DNA of 29,878 nucleotides from an uncultured Clostridia bacterium (lineage in GTDB: Bacteria > Bacillota > Clostridia > Christensenellales > Aristaeellaceae). This document shows positions 17,528 through 26,138 of this stretch, in pieces; positions within the stretch are counted from its first letter, which is position 1; the number at the start of each line of letters is the position of its first letter. The stretch lies in NCBI GenBank assembly GCA_934647165.1, contig CAKUFA010000031.1, forward strand, positions 1 through 29,878. The letters are read 5' to 3'. The notes under the pieces are model-generated. The model ran no database searches, was not told the DNA's origin, and saw only the letters and a list, made by a program, of their open reading frames with translations. A program made the translations under genes and the position numbers.

Positions 17528-18211
17528 ATGCGCCGCTTTCTCTCCCCCGTTCTTGGCTTCCTCCTGTCCTTTGCCCTTGCGCTCCTTAGTCTTTCCACCC
17601 TCATCAACGGCAGCGCAACCTCGCCTGCCCTTATGCTGTCCATGCTGCGCCGCCACGCTCCCTCTGCCGCCACCGGTCTCCCCGATGAGGATTACCCCGC
17701 CATGGCTGACATGATCGCCCGATATCTGGCCGGCAGCGAGATTCCTTTTCAGTATGTCCTGACCGCAACAGACGGCAGCGAAACCGTCTGCTTTAACGCA
17801 CGGGAGCAGCAGCATATGGCAGACTGCCGCGCACTGTTTGTGCTGTGCCGCGGCGTGCAGCTTTTTTCCGGCATGATGAGCGCGCTGCTGGCTTTGCTGC
17901 TGCTTCTGCTGCGGGATATGCGCCGGTCTTCATCCGGTTTTCTTGCGGGGGGAGGGCTGGTGCTTGCCTGCGTGCTGGCACTGCTCGGATGGGGCATTGC
18001 GGACTTCGATGGCCTGTTTGTCCGCTTCCATCAACTGTCCTTTGCCAATCATTTGTGGCTGCTTAACCCCCGCACGGATATGCTCATTCGCCTGATGCCT
18101 ACGAGCTTTTTCGTGCAATGGGGCGGCGTGATCGGAGCTGTGTGGCTGCTGTTCCTGGCGTTGGCGGAAGCCGTGGCCGCAGCGGCACACAGGCGAAGCC
18201 GCCATGGTTAA
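17528..18211 (+). CDS. lit: Lit-type lipoprotein intramolecular transacylase (DUF1461/TIGR01906)
   Basis: A 227-residue integral membrane protein with about four transmembrane segments: residues 5-25, 108-129, 140-160 and 196-218. It matches the TIGR01906 pattern: CFNAREQQHMADC (H96), RFHQLSFANHLWLLNP (H168) and RLMPTSFFV near the C-terminus. Characterised members move the fatty acid from the sn-2 position of diacylglycerol-modified lipoproteins to the N-terminal cysteine, giving lyso-form lipoproteins that are harder for host TLR2 to detect. The two histidines are the expected catalytic or essential residues. The start is the ATG at 17528, close behind AGGAGGG. An in-frame ATG at 17459 has no such site. 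tsaD follows after 30 bp. The family call is solid; activity in this organism is inferred. Confidence 0.78.
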   Translation: MRRFLSPVLGFLLSFALALLSLSTLINGSATSPALMLSMLRRHAPSAATGLPDEDYPAMADMIARYLAGSEIPFQYVLTATDGSETVCFNAREQQHMADCRALFVLCRGVQLFSGMMSALLALLLLLLRDMRRSSSGFLAGGGLVLACVLALLGWGIADFDGLFVRFHQLSFANHLWLLNPRTDMLIRLMPTSFFVQWGGVIGAVWLLFLALAEAVAAAAHRRSRHG

Positions 18212-18241
18212 GCCGATACTCTTTGCTGTGAGGTTATTGAC

Positions 18242-19300
18242 ATGACATTCGATCAAAAAATGGCTGTCCGGGCGGATGCAATTCGCCAGCAGGACACCGT
18301 TCGCATCCTTTCTCTGGAATCCTCCTGCGATGAAACGGCCGCAGCCATCATCGAGAACGGCAGAGTCATCCGCGCAAACGTGATTTTCAGCCAGATCGAC
18401 CTGCATGCGCTGTACGGCGGTGTGGTGCCGGAGATTGCCAGCCGCGCCCATGTGGAAGCCTGCGACCGGGTGATTGACGAAGCGCTGAAGGAAGCAAGCC
18501 TGTCCTTTGACGACATTGACGCGCTGGCCGTAACCTATGGCCCTGGGCTGGTGGGCGCGCTGCTCACAGGCGTCAACTGCATGAAAGGGCTGAGCTATGC
18601 GCTGCAAAAGCCGTTGATTCCTGTGAACCACATTGAAGGGCATGTGTCCGCCAATTACCTCACTTATCCGGACCTCAAACCGCCGTTTGTGTGCCTGGTG
18701 GTATCCGGCGGGCACAGCCATCTGGTACGGGTAGAGGACTATGGCGTGTACACCCTGCTGGGGCAAACCACGGACGATGCGGCAGGGGAAGCCTTTGACA
18801 AGGCTGCACGGGTGCTGGGTCTGCCGTATCCCGGTGGCCCACGCATTGACAAGCTGGCCGAAGAAGGCAATCCCCATGCGTTTGAACTGCCCCATCCCCA
18901 CACGGAAGGCCGATATGACTATTCCTTCTCAGGGCTGAAGACGGCATTCCTCAACCTTGCGCACAAAATGGAACAGAAAGGTGAGACGCTCCCAAAGGCT
19001 GACCTTGCCGCTACCTTCCGCTTTGCGGTGGTTTCCTCACTGGTGGATAAGGCAATCCTGGCCGCTAAAGAGACGCATGCACCGGCGTTGGCCATGGCAG
19101 GCGGCGTATCAGCCAACAGCCTTTTGCGCCGCATGATGCAGGAAGCCTGCGACGCGGCAGGAATTCCGCTCTACATGCCGCGGCTTGGCCTTTGCACAGA
19201 CAACGGCGCAATGATCGGTTCAGCCGCTTATTACAGGCTTTTGCGGGGCGAAACGGCCGCACTGTCGCTGAATGCGCAGCCTGCGCTGCGTTTGTTGTAA
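18242..19300 (+). CDS. tsaD: tRNA N6-adenosine threonylcarbamoyltransferase
   Basis: A 352-residue TsaD (formerly Gcp/YgjD). It transfers the threonylcarbamoyl group to A37 of ANN-decoding tRNAs with TsaB, TsaC and TsaE. The metal-binding HIEGH is at 130-134. LESSCDETAAAI, YGPGLVGAL, VSGGHSHLV, FDKAARVLGLPYPGGP and CTDNGAMIG are all present. The start gives about 20 extra N-terminal residues before the usual ILSLESSCDE; an in-frame ATG at 18260 is an alternative. The gene follows lit by 30 bp with only a modest GAGG ribosome binding site. tsaB and tsaE are not in the window. Confidence 0.97.
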   Translation: MTFDQKMAVRADAIRQQDTVRILSLESSCDETAAAIIENGRVIRANVIFSQIDLHALYGGVVPEIASRAHVEACDRVIDEALKEASLSFDDIDALAVTYGPGLVGALLTGVNCMKGLSYALQKPLIPVNHIEGHVSANYLTYPDLKPPFVCLVVSGGHSHLVRVEDYGVYTLLGQTTDDAAGEAFDKAARVLGLPYPGGPRIDKLAEEGNPHAFELPHPHTEGRYDYSFSGLKTAFLNLAHKMEQKGETLPKADLAATFRFAVVSSLVDKAILAAKETHAPALAMAGGVSANSLLRRMMQEACDAAGIPLYMPRLGLCTDNGAMIGSAAYYRLLRGETAALSLNAQPALRLL

Positions 19301-19367
19301 AAAGAACGCACCAACGACTTTTGATGAAAGCAGGATGCATCGCATTCCGGCTGAAAGGAGTTCCTAC

Positions 19368-20480
19368 GTGTTTGCCCGATTCAAGGATATGTTTTTCCGA
19401 TATCGCTATTACGGCTATTCGCAGGATATCCTTCTCCTTTATAAGGAAGAACTCTATCGCTACAATCAGCTGCTGATTTTCGGTTTATCGCGGCAGGTTG
19501 CGCGGGTCTCCGTACTGGTGGCGCTTATTAGTATTTTTGTTCCGGTTATGCGATGGGCGCTGCCGTTGCTGTTTTTCCTCTTTTTCAGCTGCGTTGTCGC
19601 CCATCTCCTCTGCCGAAACAGCTCCCGCAGTCGAATTCTATGGATTGCTTATGGCCTGTGCGCGGTGTTTTATGCCAGCATCATTGCGCTGAATTATTCA
19701 CCCCGGGTCTCCAACACCACGGCGTTCTTTTGCGGCTTGCAAATGATGCTGTGCATGTATGTGGTGGACTACCCCATACGGCTCATTCTTCTCAACCTTT
19801 TGGCATCGTTGCTCTACTTTGGGGCAAGCATCATATCGCCGGAGCCCCATGATTTATCCGGAGACGCGCTTTGTGTGAGCGTTTTCTTCTTTTTCAGCCA
19901 GATGATGCTGTGCAACATCAATCACACGCGGCTCAGCCAGATTATTTCCACAAAGGAGATTGCCCGCCAGCGCGACACGGATGGATTGACCCATCTGTTT
20001 ACACGTTCCGCTGCGGAAAAACACATCTCCGCAGCATTGTTCAGGCAGGATGCTTCCGTCCAGTCCGTGCTGATGCTCTTTGATCTGGATCATTTCAAGG
20101 AGCTGAACGACACACTCGGCCACCAAGTCGGCGACCAGGCATTGCAGGATGTGGCAACCGACCTGTCGCACATGTTCCGCGCATCGGACATACTCAGCCG
20201 CTTGGGTGGAGACGAGTTCATCATCTTTCTGCAAAACGTGCCCGACCGCACCTGGCCGCTGGTCCGCGCACAGCAGGTGCTGCACGTTGTAGCCCGGGAA
20301 TACGGCCCGGTTGAACATCCATGCCGCATCACGGCCAGCCTTGGCATTGCCTTTTCCACAGATGCAGGCATGACCTACAACCAGCTCTATCACGCGGCGG
20401 ATCACGCCATGTATAAAGCCAAGCGCGCCGGCGGAAACCGCCTTTGTGTGTGGCACCCAACCGACAAAGGAAAGGGTTGA
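19368..20480 (+). CDS. Membrane diguanylate cyclase (GGDEF)
   Basis: A 370-residue protein with about six transmembrane segments in residues 30-200, resembling a multi-pass sensor of unknown ligand, and a C-terminal GGDEF domain (about 205-365). The active-site motif is intact (GGDEF, 280-284). A canonical RxxD inhibitory site (RASD, 271-274) lies exactly five residues before it, so product feedback by cyclic di-GMP is expected. The start is the GTG at 19368, 7 nt after AAAGGAG; an upstream in-frame ATG overlaps the end of tsaD and lacks such a site. The GtrA-family gene follows after 9 bp. No EAL or HD-GYP phosphodiesterase is nearby. Confidence 0.92.
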   Translation: MFARFKDMFFRYRYYGYSQDILLLYKEELYRYNQLLIFGLSRQVARVSVLVALISIFVPVMRWALPLLFFLFFSCVVAHLLCRNSSRSRILWIAYGLCAVFYASIIALNYSPRVSNTTAFFCGLQMMLCMYVVDYPIRLILLNLLASLLYFGASIISPEPHDLSGDALCVSVFFFFSQMMLCNINHTRLSQIISTKEIARQRDTDGLTHLFTRSAAEKHISAALFRQDASVQSVLMLFDLDHFKELNDTLGHQVGDQALQDVATDLSHMFRASDILSRLGGDEFIIFLQNVPDRTWPLVRAQQVLHVVAREYGPVEHPCRITASLGIAFSTDAGMTYNQLYHAADHAMYKAKRAGGNRLCVWHPTDKGKG

Positions 20481-20489
20481 TTGTTCGCC

Positions 20490-20918
20490 ATGAAAAATCG
20501 AAACCTTTGGCAAATGCTGAAATTCACGTTCTTCTCCATCTCCGCAGGACTGATTCAGATTCTGTCCTACACGTTGTTTTATGAGGTGTTTGGCTGGACG
20601 AATTACTGGATGAGCCACGTGCCATCGCTGATTTTAAGTGTTTTGTGGAACTTTACCTTCAACCGCCGCTACACCTTCCGCTCGGATGCAAGCATTTCCC
20701 GCTCAATGCTGCTGGTGGCGCTGTATTATGCGGTTTTCACCCCACTATCCGCCTGGTGGGGCACAGCACTGCAAAACGCGGGCATGCTGCACTGGCTGGT
20801 TGAGGGATTCAACATGCTGGTTAATTTCGTGACGGAATTTTTCTACCAGCGCTTTGTGGTCTATCGACACCGGATTGACACCAACAAGCTAGCGCAAAAG
20901 AAGCAGCAGGAGGGTTAA
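20490..20918 (+). CDS. GtrA-family membrane protein
   Basis: A 142-residue protein with four transmembrane segments and the GtrA-family layout: KFTFFSISAGLIQILSY in the first helix, WNFTFNRRYTF after the second, and FVTEFFYQRFVVYR at the end. GtrA-like proteins are thought to flip or present lipid-linked sugars for cell-surface glycan modification. The ATG at 20490 is preferred; a TTG at 20481, directly after the upstream stop codon, is possible. The 9-bp gap to the diguanylate cyclase gene suggests co-expression, so cyclic di-GMP signalling and surface glycan assembly may be linked. That link is inference. Confidence 0.88.
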   Translation: MKNRNLWQMLKFTFFSISAGLIQILSYTLFYEVFGWTNYWMSHVPSLILSVLWNFTFNRRYTFRSDASISRSMLLVALYYAVFTPLSAWWGTALQNAGMLHWLVEGFNMLVNFVTEFFYQRFVVYRHRIDTNKLAQKKQQEG

Positions 20919-20995
20919 TTTCACCTTCCTTTCACCGCGTTTTCCTTTCGTTTACTACCCATCGCACTTTCACTTCATCAAGGAGGAATGATTTT

Positions 20996-22312
20996 ATGCG
21001 CATTGACGGCCGAGCCCAATCCCAACCCCGCGAGGTTACCATTACACCGGATTTTGTCCGCACAGCTGACGGAAGCTGCCTGATCGCCACGGGCAACACC
21101 CGCGTCATCTGCACCGCTTCTGTGGAGGAAACCGTCCCCCCGTTCCTTAAAGGCAAAGGTCAGGGCTGGGTCACTGCGGAATATGCCATGCTGCCCGCCT
21201 CCACCGGCACGCGCAAAAAGCGCGATGGCATCAAGAAAGACGGCCGCAGTGTGGAAATTCAGCGGCTGATTGGCCGTGCACTGCGCCAGGCTGTAGATAT
21301 GCAGACCCTTGGTGAAAGAACCATCACCCTGGATTGCGATGTGCTGGAGGCCGACGGCGGCACCCGCACCGCCTCCATCACCGGCGCCATGGTCGCCCTC
21401 ACCTGCGCGGTAGACAAGCTGCTCAAAACCGGCAAACTGGCCTATTCACCCATTCGCCATCAGGTGGCGGCCATCTCCTGCGGCATTGTGGATGATGAAC
21501 CCGCCCTTGACCTGTGCTATCAGGAGGACAGCCATGCACAGGTGGACATGAACCTTGTGATGAACGAGCAGGGTGATTTTATCGAAATGCAGGGCACAGG
21601 GGAAGGACGCGCCTTCACCCGCAGTGAGCTTGCCACCCTCACCCAGTATGGAGAAGCGGGCATCCGTGCGCTGATGGTTGCCCAGAAAGCATCCCTTGGC
21701 GAACGTGCACAGCTCATTTGCCCCAAACCTCCGCTGGTGGTAGCCTCCGGCAACGCCCACAAGCTCAAAGAATTGCAGGATATCTTCGGTAACCACTACA
21801 CCGTGGTGAGCATGTATGCCGCAGGCTTCCACGGCGACATTGACGAAAACGCCTCCACCTTTGCAGGCAATGCCATCATCAAGGCTGAAGCCGTATGCAA
21901 GGCCACCGGCATGCCCACCCTGGCGGATGACAGCGGCCTGGCCGTGGACGCGCTGGATGGCGAGCCCGGTGTGATGTCCGCCCGGTATGCCGGCGTGCAT
22001 GGAGATGACAAAGCCAACAACGCCCTGCTTCTCCGCCGCATGAAGGGCAAGACGCCCCGCACAGCGGCCTTCCACTGTGCCATTGCGCTGAAGCTGCCCG
22101 GCAAAGAACCGCTGGTGGCTGAGGGCGTTTGCCCCGGCGTGCTGCTGGAGGAAGAACGCGGCAACGGCGGTTTCGGCTATGATCCGCTGTTCCTGTATGA
22201 ACCGCTGAACAAAACCTTTGCCGAGCTGACGGAAGAGGAAAAGAACGTCGTGAGCCACCGCGCCCGCGCCTGCGAAAAGATGCTGACCATCATGGAGGGA
22301 CTGAACACGTGA
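20996..22312 (+). CDS. rph: Fusion of ribonuclease PH and RdgB/HAM1-type non-canonical purine NTP pyrophosphatase
   Basis: A 438-residue single protein with two complete domains. Residues 1-238 are RNase PH, which trims tRNA 3' ends by phosphorolysis. They include TGNTRVICTASVEE, RSVEIQRLIGRALR, CDVLEADGGTRTASI and GTGEGRAFTR. Residues 246-438 are a HAM1/RdgB pyrophosphatase that removes dITP and XTP. They include VVASGNAHKLKEL, LADDSGLAVDAL (311-322), GGFGYDPLF and SHRARA. The join is a short linker near residues 239-245 with no stop codon or internal start that would split it. Fusions of this pair occur in some Firmicutes and the genes are often adjacent elsewhere. A strong AAGGAGG precedes the ATG. 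The next gene overlaps its stop codon. Confidence 0.95.
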   Translation: MRIDGRAQSQPREVTITPDFVRTADGSCLIATGNTRVICTASVEETVPPFLKGKGQGWVTAEYAMLPASTGTRKKRDGIKKDGRSVEIQRLIGRALRQAVDMQTLGERTITLDCDVLEADGGTRTASITGAMVALTCAVDKLLKTGKLAYSPIRHQVAAISCGIVDDEPALDLCYQEDSHAQVDMNLVMNEQGDFIEMQGTGEGRAFTRSELATLTQYGEAGIRALMVAQKASLGERAQLICPKPPLVVASGNAHKLKELQDIFGNHYTVVSMYAAGFHGDIDENASTFAGNAIIKAEAVCKATGMPTLADDSGLAVDALDGEPGVMSARYAGVHGDDKANNALLLRRMKGKTPRTAAFHCAIALKLPGKEPLVAEGVCPGVLLEEERGNGGFGYDPLFLYEPLNKTFAELTEEEKNVVSHRARACEKMLTIMEGLNT

Positions 22313-22800
22313 AGCGCGCGGTAATCCTTTCCGACAGCCACGGTGATGAAACCGGCCTGCGATGGATGCTGGAACAATTGTGGCAAAGCACGGGTCCGGT
22401 GGACCTGTATTTGCACCTGGGCGACGGCGCAACGGACTTTGCGCGGCTGGAGAACTTTCTCCTTGCCCGGGATCCGCATTGCGTGCCGCTTGGGGTGAAG
22501 GGCAACTGCGATTTCGGCATTGACACCGTGCCCCTGGAACGGTTAGTATGCTTTGGTGGGCAATGGATGCTGCTGACGCACGGCCATCGCTTTGCCGTGA
22601 AGCAAACGTACAGCATCCTTGCCGAGCAGGGACGGGAAAAAGGTTGCCGAGCAGCACTGTTTGGGCACACGCACAAGCCCTTTTTGCAGGATGAGGATGG
22701 TCTTATGCTGCTAAACCCCGGCAGTGCCGCCGACGGCCGCCTGGCGGTGCTTTCCGTGGATGATAAGGGTTTGCTTTCAGCAGAGCTGAAGGAATTTTGA
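22309..22800 (+). CDS. YfcE/MJ0936-like metallophosphoesterase
   Basis: A 163-residue protein with the full calcineurin-like phosphoesterase pattern: LSDSHGD (D9, H11), LGDGATD, VKGNCD, LTHGHRF and FGHTHKPF. The relatives are small phosphodiesterases acting on model substrates, and the natural substrate is unknown. The GTG start overlaps the TGA stop of the RNase PH/RdgB fusion (GTGA), with GGAGGG at proper distance inside the upstream gene, so the two are translationally coupled. This rph-rdgB-yfcE order is a recurrent Firmicute arrangement. Confidence 0.92.
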   Translation: MKRAVILSDSHGDETGLRWMLEQLWQSTGPVDLYLHLGDGATDFARLENFLLARDPHCVPLGVKGNCDFGIDTVPLERLVCFGGQWMLLTHGHRFAVKQTYSILAEQGREKGCRAALFGHTHKPFLQDEDGLMLLNPGSAADGRLAVLSVDDKGLLSAELKEF

Positions 22801-22845
22801 TGATGCAAAACGCTTATTCGCTGCTTATGCGATGAGGAGGAACCC

Positions 22846-24771
22846 ATGAACGGCTTGGTACGCCTTGCGGCTGCGGTGCCGCACCTGTGTCTTGGCAATG
22901 TGGAAAAGAATGTGGACGCCCATCTGAAAAAGATCGCTGATGCGGCTTCCCGGCATGCATCGCTGGTGGTTTTCCCGGAATTGTCCCTTACTGGATACAC
23001 CTGCGGCGACCTTTTCTTCCAGCAATCCCTGTTGGATGCGCTGGAAGCGGGGCTTATGCGCCTAAAGCAGCAAATGCCCGATGGCATCACGGCAGTGGTC
23101 GGCGCGCCTATCCGTGCGCTTTCCGGTGTGGTGAATGCCGCTGTGGCACTCACCCATGACCGCATCCTTGCCATTGTGCCCAAGACCTACCTGCCCACCA
23201 ATGGTGAGTTTTATGAAAAGCGATGGTTCTGCACCCTTGCCCCGGGCGAAACGCGCACGGTGCGCCTTGGTGACACGGAGTTGCCCGTTTCCGGCGATTC
23301 CACGCTGCTGTTGAGTGCGGACGGTGTGCGCGTTGGCATTGAACTGTGCGAGGATCTCTGGTCTCCCCTGCCGCCGAGCACGCTGCTGTCCCTCCACGGC
23401 GCAGAAATTGTGCTGAACCTTTCTGCCTCCAATGAATTGATTGGCAAGCGGGAATACCGGCAGGAACTGGTGCGTCAGCAATCCGCCCGCGCGCTGTGCG
23501 CCTATGCCTACGTTTCCGCAGGAAGCGGTGAATCCACCAGCGACCTGGTTTTCTCCGGCCATAGCCTGGTGGCCAGCTGCGGCACCACGCTTAAAGAAAG
23601 CGACGGCTATCTGGCTGACGACTATCTCTTCACAGCAGATGTGGACATTGACCGCATCCGTGCCGACCGCATGCGGCAGACCAGCTATCGCGATGCCGTA
23701 TCCCGGTATGCCGCACCTGCGAGCATTGCGGCTATTCCTGCGCTTTTTCTGCCGGACAATGTGTCCGAGGATGTTCGCGTGCCCAAGCATCCTTTTATCC
23801 CTGCGGACAAGGCTACACGGCAAACCCGCTGCGAGCAGATTTTCGCCATGCAGGCAACGGCGCTGGCACGCCGCCTGGCCATCACTGGCGGCAAAGCGGT
23901 CATTGGCATTTCCGGCGGACTGGACTCCACCCTAGCGCTGCTGAGCGCCTGCAAAGCCATGGATCTGATGGGCAAGCCCCGAACAAACATCTTGGGCATC
24001 ACCATGCCGTGCTTTGGCACAACAGACTGGACCTACCAGTCCGCGCTGGAGCTGATGCGCACGCTGGGCGTATCCCAGAGAGAGATCCCCATCCACGAGG
24101 CGGTGCGGCTGCATTTCCGGGATATTGGCCATAATGAGAGCGATCATTCCGTGACCTATGAAAACGCCCAGGCGCGGGAACGCACCCAGGTGTTGATGGA
24201 TGTTGCCAACGAGTTTGGCGGCATTGTTATCGGCACAGGCGACCTATCGGAAATTGCGCTGGGCTGGTGCACTTATAACGCCGACCACATGAGCATGTAC
24301 GGCGTGAACTGCGGCGTGCCCAAGACGCTTGTGCGCTGGGTGATTCAAACAGCCACGGAAACAGCAGATTTCGCCCCCGCACGGGAGGTGCTGCTGCGCA
24401 TTCTGGATACGCCCATCAGTCCGGAGCTTCTGCCCCCGGATGAAAAGGGCAATATTGCCCAGCAAACAGAGGATCTGGTGGGACCCTATGCACTGCACGA
24501 TTTCTTCCTGTACTACGCCATCCGCTTCGGTTATCATCCTCGGAAGATTTATCAGCTGTGCTGCACGGCCTTCCAGGAGGATTTTGACGCGCAAACCATT
24601 TGCAAATGGCTGAAGAATTTCTACCGGCGTTTTTTCAACCAGCAATTCAAGCGCAACTGCATGCCCGATGGTGTGAAGATTGGCTCCATTGCTTTGAGCC
24701 CCCGGGGCGACTGGCGCATGCCTTCCGACGCGCAGGCCGCCCAGTGGCTGGCCGAATGTGAAGAATTATAA
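22846..24771 (+). CDS. nadE: Glutamine-dependent NAD(+) synthetase
   Basis: A 641-residue two-domain enzyme that makes NAD from deamido-NAD, ATP and glutamine. The N-terminal nitrilase-like glutaminase domain has the Glu-Lys-Cys triad: E45 in FPELSLTGY, K113 in VPKTYLP and C168 in IELCEDLW. The C-terminal synthetase domain has the ATP-pyrophosphatase P-loop SGGLDS at 356-361 and GTGDLSEIALGWCTY. The length fits the long, glutamine-using type. It follows the phosphoesterase by 45 bp with GAGGAGG before the ATG and ends at the bidirectional terminator. Confidence 0.97.
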   Translation: MNGLVRLAAAVPHLCLGNVEKNVDAHLKKIADAASRHASLVVFPELSLTGYTCGDLFFQQSLLDALEAGLMRLKQQMPDGITAVVGAPIRALSGVVNAAVALTHDRILAIVPKTYLPTNGEFYEKRWFCTLAPGETRTVRLGDTELPVSGDSTLLLSADGVRVGIELCEDLWSPLPPSTLLSLHGAEIVLNLSASNELIGKREYRQELVRQQSARALCAYAYVSAGSGESTSDLVFSGHSLVASCGTTLKESDGYLADDYLFTADVDIDRIRADRMRQTSYRDAVSRYAAPASIAAIPALFLPDNVSEDVRVPKHPFIPADKATRQTRCEQIFAMQATALARRLAITGGKAVIGISGGLDSTLALLSACKAMDLMGKPRTNILGITMPCFGTTDWTYQSALELMRTLGVSQREIPIHEAVRLHFRDIGHNESDHSVTYENAQARERTQVLMDVANEFGGIVIGTGDLSEIALGWCTYNADHMSMYGVNCGVPKTLVRWVIQTATETADFAPAREVLLRILDTPISPELLPPDEKGNIAQQTEDLVGPYALHDFFLYYAIRFGYHPRKIYQLCCTAFQEDFDAQTICKWLKNFYRRFFNQQFKRNCMPDGVKIGSIALSPRGDWRMPSDAQAAQWLAECEEL

Positions 24772-24803
24772 GCTTCGCCAGAAAAAACGCTTTCCTCCAT
24801 AAC

Positions 24804-24844
24804 AAAAAACTGCCTCCCCAGAAAAACCTGAGGCGGCAGCTTTT
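24804..24844. terminator. Bidirectional terminator between nadE and the RCC1-repeat gene
   Basis: A 12-bp stem with one mismatch and one G-T pair (24810-24821 with 24828-24839) and a 6-nt loop. It is flanked by A6 on the left and T4 on the right. It serves both convergent genes and is best for the leftward one, which gets six consecutive T residues. Confidence 0.85.
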
Positions 24845-24866
24845 CTTATCTCTTTGCAAAACGTAT

Positions 24867-26051
24867 TCAGCGGTTCTTGGGCTCCGCCCACTCGCCTGTA
24901 AACAGATTCAGCCCTGTAAAAACCCAGTGAGCAATATACCCCTGTTTGGTGGGGAATGCGCCCGTCTGCCCAACGGCACTGTAACCACTGGTGCGCACAC
25001 TGCCATCCGCCAGCAACACATAGGTGCAGGAGCTGCCCGTGGCTGCCTCCACCACCGGTTGATCCTCCGGACAAGCCAACACCGGCAAGGACTTGGTGGG
25101 CCGTTTTCCGTTGCCCAGCTGCCCGCTATAGGTTCGTCCCCACTGATATACTTCACCCTCCGCCGTCACCACGGCAGAATGAGAATTGTAGGCATGCAGC
25201 TGCTCGATATGCAGTCCCTCCGGCAGCTTCACTGCCGTTGGCGTTGCACAGTAGGCGCCCACTTCATCCGTGCCCATCTGGCCATAATCATTTTTACCCC
25301 AGCTCCACAGCTTGCCTGCCTGATCCAGCCCCAAGGCAGTGCTTCCGCCGCAAGCGATTTGGGTGAACCGACCGCTTACCTCCAGCTTCAGCGGCACTGT
25401 GACTTTCTTTTTCTTGCCTGTATCCAGCAGCTGACCGCTTTCATTGTCACCCCAGCCCCAGATGTTTCCTTCTGCATCCATGGCCATGCTGAACTTACCG
25501 CCGCACTGGATGTCCACAATGTTTTCCAGCTCCAGCAGCACCGGTTCTTTCGCGTTATAGGTGGTGCCAATGCCCAATTGGCCGCAGTTGTTGCGGCCCC
25601 AGGCATACACATGGCCGTCCTCCGTACGCGCAAGGCAATGCCCAAAGCCTGCGGCAATCTGCTGTATCTTTTCCAGCCCTTCCACACGGATGGGTTCAAA
25701 AACGTAGCTGGGCGCTGTCTTCACTCCCTGCTGACCATAATTATTCGGGCCGCAGGAGTACACCGTGCCATCCTTGAGGAGAAACAGGGCGTTTTCATTG
25801 CCGCACTGGATATCCGCAATGTCGCTGCCGTTAAGTCCAACAGCTACCGGTGCAGGATAATACTGCCGATGCTTGGTTCCATTGCCCAGTTGACCCTTGG
25901 TATTGTCACCCCAGCCCCAAATTACGCCGTTTGCATCCACCGCATAACCGAAGCTTCCGCCTGCACGGAGCATGGTTTCCCCCTGTGCAGATGCAAATCC
26001 CATCGTCATCAGCGCCAAAAGCAGCGCTGTCAGTCGCTTCCATGTGTTCAT
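24867..26051 (-). CDS. Secreted RCC1-repeat (beta-propeller) protein
   Basis: A 394-residue protein with a signal peptide (MNTWKRLTALLLALM, cleavage likely after FASA). About seven RCC1-type repeats of roughly 50 residues follow, each with variants of WGWGDNxxGQLGxG: for example at AWGRNNCGQLGIG, SWGKNDYGQMG and QWGRTYSGQLGNG. This predicts a complete seven-bladed propeller and nothing else: no anchor, LPXTG motif or catalytic domain. The chosen ATG at 26051 has AGGAAGG upstream; a longer in-frame start at 26138 would begin inside the promoter and is rejected. It is a single-gene unit with its own promoter and terminator, convergent with nadE. The function is unknown; RCC1 propellers usually bind protein partners. 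Confidence 0.88.
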   Translation of the reverse strand: MNTWKRLTALLLALMTMGFASAQGETMLRAGGSFGYAVDANGVIWGWGDNTKGQLGNGTKHRQYYPAPVAVGLNGSDIADIQCGNENALFLLKDGTVYSCGPNNYGQQGVKTAPSYVFEPIRVEGLEKIQQIAAGFGHCLARTEDGHVYAWGRNNCGQLGIGTTYNAKEPVLLELENIVDIQCGGKFSMAMDAEGNIWGWGDNESGQLLDTGKKKKVTVPLKLEVSGRFTQIACGGSTALGLDQAGKLWSWGKNDYGQMGTDEVGAYCATPTAVKLPEGLHIEQLHAYNSHSAVVTAEGEVYQWGRTYSGQLGNGKRPTKSLPVLACPEDQPVVEAATGSSCTYVLLADGSVRTSGYSAVGQTGAFPTKQGYIAHWVFTGLNLFTGEWAEPKNR

Positions 26052-26109
26052 GCCTGTTCTTCCTTCCTGCCTGAGGGTATGGGTATGCTGTTTGACCCTC
26101 ATAGGGGGT

Positions 26110-26138
26110 ATCGTATCACGGGCGGCAATGGCTGTCAA
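26110..26138 (-). promoter_or_regulatory. Promoter of the RCC1-repeat gene
   Basis: On the minus strand a perfect TTGACA (plus 26133-26138), a 17-bp spacer and TACGAT (plus 26110-26115) form a near-consensus sigma-A promoter, about 58 bp before the chosen start codon. This supports the shorter start. Confidence 0.8.
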
